A DNA stretch of 31,409 nt from positions 1 to 31,409 of IMG/VR virus record IMGVR_UViG_3300032246_000221; one strand, written 5' to 3'. Source of the DNA: a virus. Each line of letters begins with the position of its first letter. Positions within the stretch are counted from its first letter, which is position 1. The notes under the pieces were generated by a model. That model saw only the letters and a list, made by a program, of their open reading frames with translations, was not told where the DNA came from and ran no database searches. Positions 29,207 through 31,409 of the stretch are shown piece after piece. Position numbers and translations under genes: made by a program.

Positions 29207-29532
29207 TGGTGCGCCCTGTCTTGCATTCGGTTGGTAGCCTCTTTTGTTCGCCAAATCTCAATGTCTAGCCTTGATGCCTCAATCTCCCAGCGCAGGGTTT
29301 CTTCCTGGGCTATTGCCGCCGCTAGCCCTTTCAGCAAGGTGTGATATTCGGGGTCAGCGTAAGCCTCGCGTTCCTGGGCGTTTGCCGCCTCGTAGCCCAT
29401 TTGCAGGGCATCTTTCATCAAAAGGGCTTTTTTAGACTTGCGGAATTCCTCAAGATATACCCGCTGGGCTTTGGCATCGCCATAGGCTCGGGCTTTGTTG
29501 CGTATGTCTTGGGCTGCTTCTTCTGGTTTCAT
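29203..29532 (-). CDS. Helical phage protein, unknown function (109 aa)
   Basis: The protein begins MKPEEAAQDIRNKARAYGDA and is predicted almost entirely helical, with coiled-coil character in LKGLAAAIAQEETLRWEIEA. It resembles a recurrent phage protein found with VRR-NUC or HNH nucleases. It overlaps both neighbours by ATGA. No catalytic motif is visible. A structural or accessory role in DNA processing is inferred from location only. Confidence 0.75.
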   Translation of the reverse strand: MKPEEAAQDIRNKARAYGDAKAQRVYLEEFRKSKKALLMKDALQMGYEAANAQEREAYADPEYHTLLKGLAAAIAQEETLRWEIEASRLDIEIWRTKEATNRMQDRAHQ

Positions 29533-29795
29533 TTTAAAACTCCGATCATGCGTAAAGCCCCGTCAGGGCCATCAATCCTTGCCAATGTACCTCCGCGCCA
29601 ACTTTCAAAAAAGTCGGCTTGTAGGGGCGTTAAACGCCTTTTGGGGCCATTCTTGACTTCGACTAGGAAGGTGTGCCCCTTGTATCCCACTAAAAGGTCA
29701 ACAGGTAAGCCAATGACCCAGACATAAGCGCCAGCGGCCCTAAGTGCTGAAACAATCTGTTCTTGGTTGGCATCAACCCTGGCGGCGTATCTCAT
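29529..29795 (-). CDS. VRR-NUC-type nuclease (88 aa)
   Basis: The sequence shows a compact PD-(D/E)XK-like core: PVDLLVGYKGHTFLVEVKNG with Asp33, Glu46 and Lys48, and QEQ near residue 11, then LTPLQADFFESWRGG. These match VRR-NUC phage nucleases, which can resolve branched DNA. It is the minimal size of the domain. It overlaps the next gene by ATGA and the upstream gene by 23 bp. Holliday-junction or flap cleavage would help concatemer resolution; that substrate is inferred. Confidence 0.85.
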   Translation of the reverse strand: MRYAARVDANQEQIVSALRAAGAYVWVIGLPVDLLVGYKGHTFLVEVKNGPKRRLTPLQADFFESWRGGTLARIDGPDGALRMIGVLK

Positions 29796-30009
29796 TCATT
29801 TTCTTTCGTAAGTCATCGGCAGCGGCATCACCCCTGCGCTTGGAAATGTCGGCAATCGTGGTTTGCCACCAAACTGATGCCTTGGCTTTGCCCAGTTCCT
29901 TGATTTTCTGCTGGTATCTCAAAATCCATTCCCGCGCTTCCGATTGGCGCATAGTCTCCAGTAAGTTCAAGCGCTCGGTCGATAACGACACGGCTGAAGG
30001 TTTGTCCAT
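29773..30009 (-). CDS. Helical phage protein, unknown function (78 aa)
   Basis: The protein begins MDKPSAVSLSTERLNLLETM and contains EAREWILRYQQKIKELGKAK, then ASVWWQTTIADISKRRGDAA. This strongly conserved-looking pattern recurs in phages of Gram-negative hosts. AAGGTG lies five bases before the ATG. Its 5' half lies inside the 74-aa gene in another frame. No function is known. The WWQ and RR motifs suggest a nucleic-acid or protein contact site. Confidence 0.75.
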   Translation of the reverse strand: MDKPSAVSLSTERLNLLETMRQSEAREWILRYQQKIKELGKAKASVWWQTTIADISKRRGDAAADDLRKKMNEIRRQG

Positions 30010-30052
30010 CTTTCACCTTGTCTAAAAGTTTGTGTGCGTCAAAGTAATTCAT
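29828..30052 (-). CDS. Small phage protein overlapping its neighbour (74 aa)
   Basis: The first 33 residues (MNYFDAHKLLDKVKDGQTFS, then RVVIDRALELTGD) look like a real, helical domain found in other phage genomes. The last 40 residues overlap the 78-aa gene in a different frame and look less natural. GAGGTG lies before the ATG, which overlaps the preceding stop as TGATG. Either both genes are real with an unusually long overlap, or the C-terminal part is a run-on. Function unknown. Confidence 0.6.
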   Translation of the reverse strand: MNYFDAHKLLDKVKDGQTFSRVVIDRALELTGDYAPIGSAGMDFEIPAENQGTGQSQGISLVANHDCRHFQAQG

Positions 30053-30282
30053 CAAAACACCTCGTCATCCATCCAATGTTTCACGGGCTTGGTGCTGGGC
30101 AACAAAGCGGCTATATCCCGCCGTGTGGCTGGTTTTCTGTCTGACCATTGGTGTTCGCTGCACATTGGGCGCTGGCCTTCCATGTGAACTGACCAGCGTT
30201 TTGGGCATCCTGGCACACTGCACATCAGGCGCTGAACCTCATCAATCGGGTCTTTTTTGGTGTCTGGTTTTACAAAGTTCAT
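30052..30282 (-). CDS. Small zinc-binding-like protein (76 aa)
   Basis: Residues 20-45 carry Cys21, Cys26, His33, Cys41 and His44 within MCSVPGCPKRWSVHMEGQRP and MCSEH. This is a likely zinc site. The remainder is basic then acidic, ending KHWMDDEVF. The gene overlaps the replication initiator by ATGA. It could be a DNA-binding helper for replication, but its role is not established. Confidence 0.72.
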   Translation of the reverse strand: MNFVKPDTKKDPIDEVQRLMCSVPGCPKRWSVHMEGQRPMCSEHQWSDRKPATRRDIAALLPSTKPVKHWMDDEVF

Positions 30283-31043
30283 TTTTGGTACTTTCCATCA
30301 ATTATTTTGGCGAAATTGGTTGCATTCACTATCCACACCAGATCAGGTCGCCATGTCCTGTCCTTGGTTTCAAACCCCTGCGCCAGCTTGGTGTCGTTCG
30401 CAATGTAGTTAAAAAACGAATCCCACCATGCCAGTCCATCGGCTTGGCTTGCATACCCCTGTGGGCTAAATACAGACGGTTTAGCGGCTTGCAACCACCT
30501 TTGCCGTAGGTTGGTCTGCCTGACTCCATCCCACACCCGTGGCTGGGCAAGCTGTGGCAAATGCTTTTTGTAAAGATTCAGAATGTCTTGATGGGGGCAA
30601 GTCGGCAACCCTGCCGACAAAGAATCTTTAGATTCTTTATATATATTGGTTAGTGGTTTATGGTTAGTGGTTAGTTGAACGTCTGTTGAACGCCTGTTGA
30701 ACGCCTGTTCATCACCTGTTGAACTGTTGTTCTTCCTGCGTTCAGCAGATGCTCGACCAGCGTTGGATTTTTTCTCAAGGAATGCGCGGTAATCGGCAAT
30801 TTCTTGATCGCATCTTGTGTGATGCCAGCCGCTTTCTGCCAGCCAAAAAAATGAATCCAAAAGCAAATTTATTTCTTCAACAGTTGTGCCAATCTGAAAA
30901 GCCAAAACTTTGGTGTCAGGCTTCAGTGGTTTTTCTGTGTCGTAATACATCCACAAAAGCCGCAAATAGGCCATTGATTGACCATCAGTAAGCCTTGCTG
31001 TGGCCTTGATAAAGTCACCAATGTGGTGCTGGTAATAGTGCAT
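30279..31043 (-). CDS. DUF1376-type replication initiator (254 aa)
   Basis: Residues about 1-95 match the DUF1376 domain (YYQHHIGDFIKATARLTDGQ, then SMAYLRLLWMYYDTEKPLKP), common at the N-terminus of phage replication proteins. A polar linker (about 100-148) follows, and its DNA carries the origin-like repeats at 30601-30728. The C-terminal part (CPHQDILNLYKKHLPQLAQP, later TWRPDLVWIVNATNFAKII) resembles the end of phage helicase-loader or initiator proteins. No helicase gene is visible, so the host DnaB-type helicase is probably recruited. The ATG at 31043 has AAAGG upstream; a GTG at 31064 would add 7 residues. Confidence 0.85.
   Translation of the reverse strand: MHYYQHHIGDFIKATARLTDGQSMAYLRLLWMYYDTEKPLKPDTKVLAFQIGTTVEEINLLLDSFFWLAESGWHHTRCDQEIADYRAFLEKKSNAGRASAERRKNNSSTGDEQAFNRRSTDVQLTTNHKPLTNIYKESKDSLSAGLPTCPHQDILNLYKKHLPQLAQPRVWDGVRQTNLRQRWLQAAKPSVFSPQGYASQADGLAWWDSFFNYIANDTKLAQGFETKDRTWRPDLVWIVNATNFAKIIDGKYQK
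30601..30728. other. Putative replication origin inside the initiator gene
   Basis: Five blocks are visible in order. (1) GTCGGCA-ACCC-TGCCGAC, 30601-30618, perfect. (2) AAAGAATC-TTTA-GATTCTTT, 30619-30638, perfect. (3) TATATATA-type sequence to about 30646. (4) Four tandem 7-bp units of TGGTTAG (one is TGGTTTA), 30647-30674. (5) Five tandem 11-bp units from 30674 to 30728: GTTGAACGYCT three times, then GTTCATCACCT and GTTGAACTGTT. Periods of 7 and 11 are not multiples of three, so coding does not explain them. Lambda places its origin in gene O in the same way. Confidence 0.82.
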
Positions 31044-31148
31044 TTTTTTACCTTTTTCACGCACCTTTGAAAAGAAACGGCGGCAGGGGAAGGTGTAACC
31101 CTTTTCGGTCTGCTCATGACTTCAGACCTAGCCGTGTTTCAAACAATT

Positions 31149-31313
31149 CTAATCCACTTTGGATATTAGAAACAAGTCACCAAAATCATCCATACACATT
31201 ACGCCAACATTGACGTAATGAGTCTTGCCCGTTTGCTCATCGTAGAGCTGCGACCACACATTCTTTTGAAAGTGCAAAGCGCATCGACTCCAAAACCAAC
31301 TGACTTGTTTCAT
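31149..31313 (-). CDS. Small leftward early protein (54 aa)
   Basis: The ORF begins MKQVSWFWSRCALHFQKNVW and ends MDDFGDLFLISKVD. Its ATG lies in the terminal repeat and overlaps the stop of the cro-like gene as ATGA when the map is closed, which supports translation. No domain is recognised. Between its end and the initiator start (31044-31148) I see no convincing gene. Confidence 0.7.
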   Translation of the reverse strand: MKQVSWFWSRCALHFQKNVWSQLYDEQTGKTHYVNVGVMCMDDFGDLFLISKVD

Positions 31314-31409
31314 TTGAACCACTCAGGACGCAAATTTTTTAATTGCCAGATTCGACCTTGGGGGATTGCTTTCCATTGAGAAACCGCCCCTCGGCTGATG
31401 CCCAAAATC
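31287..31409. repeat. Right copy of the terminal repeat
   Basis: This copy is identical to positions 1-123. It holds the start of the 54-aa gene and the 3' part of the cro-like gene, and ends in the middle of the latter. This makes an assembly overlap of a circular molecule more likely than a biological repeat. Confidence 0.95.
31310..31409 (-). pseudogene. Truncated copy of the cro-like gene at the map end
   Basis: The 3' 100 bases of the cro-like gene are present here, ending at the window edge. It is the same gene as 24-176 seen twice because of the terminal repeat, not a decayed duplicate. Confidence 0.9.

Noticed and set aside
29207-29254. Longer start (TTG) for the zinc-ribbon protein
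   Set aside because: The ATG overlapping the preceding stop gives the natural MKCPECG start of the family, and the extra 16 residues have no support.
31044-31148. Possible small ORF from an ATG at 31117 running into the initiator gene
   Set aside because: It has no good ribosome site and most of it lies in the initiator gene in another frame with an unnatural sequence, so I leave this gap as non-coding.

Overview
This window is a complete or nearly complete genome of a tailed double-stranded DNA phage, about 31.3 kb once a 123-bp repeat shared by the two ends is collapsed. The repeat cuts through a small cro-like gene, so the sequence is best read as a circular map opened at an arbitrary point. 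The head and portal genes (P22-type coat, a 707-aa portal, a scaffold of P22 length, gp4- and gp10-like neck proteins, gp7/gp20/gp16-like ejection proteins) point to a short-tailed P22-like podovirus. No integrase, CI-type repressor, tRNA, CRISPR or insertion sequence is visible. The G+C content, close to half, and the kinds of small accessory genes suggest a freshwater proteobacterial host, perhaps Burkholderiales; this is inference only.

Layout. Positions 177-321 are a divergent control region. To its right, about 322-3701, lies a rightward early operon of small genes. It includes a lipoprotein, an ERF-family annealing protein, a YqaJ-type exonuclease, a small protein ending in an SSB-like acidic tip, and a winged-helix protein. 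Everything else is leftward. The leftward unit starts with the Cro-like gene (24-176), passes the map junction, and continues through a 54-aa protein, a DUF1376-type replication initiator, a cluster of nucleases and zinc proteins, a DUF5856-like helical protein, a phage GroES, small basic proteins, small and large terminase, portal, a foreign-looking His-rich gene, scaffold, coat and a decoration-like protein. After a strong terminator come the fibre/spike genes, gp4- and gp10-like proteins, a cupin, three ejection proteins and a lysis cassette ending in an M15 peptidase endolysin.

How it works together. The initiator gene carries an origin-like block in its linker: two perfect hairpins, an AT-rich stretch, four 7-bp repeats and five 11-bp iterons, an arrangement like lambda O. 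ERF, YqaJ nuclease and the SSB-like protein would form a recombination module, possibly helping to make concatemers for headful packaging. GroES may adapt the host chaperonin for capsid folding. Several real genes are shorter than 60 codons or start with unusual codons. The clearest case is a 189-aa lysis-region protein that can only be completed by an ATT start.

The points most worth following up are the origin block, the AT-rich gene between portal and scaffold that shares an N-terminal motif with the scaffold, the repeated DDLGSLILG motif flanking the transglycosylase domain of the large ejection protein, the ATT start, and the SSB-like tip.
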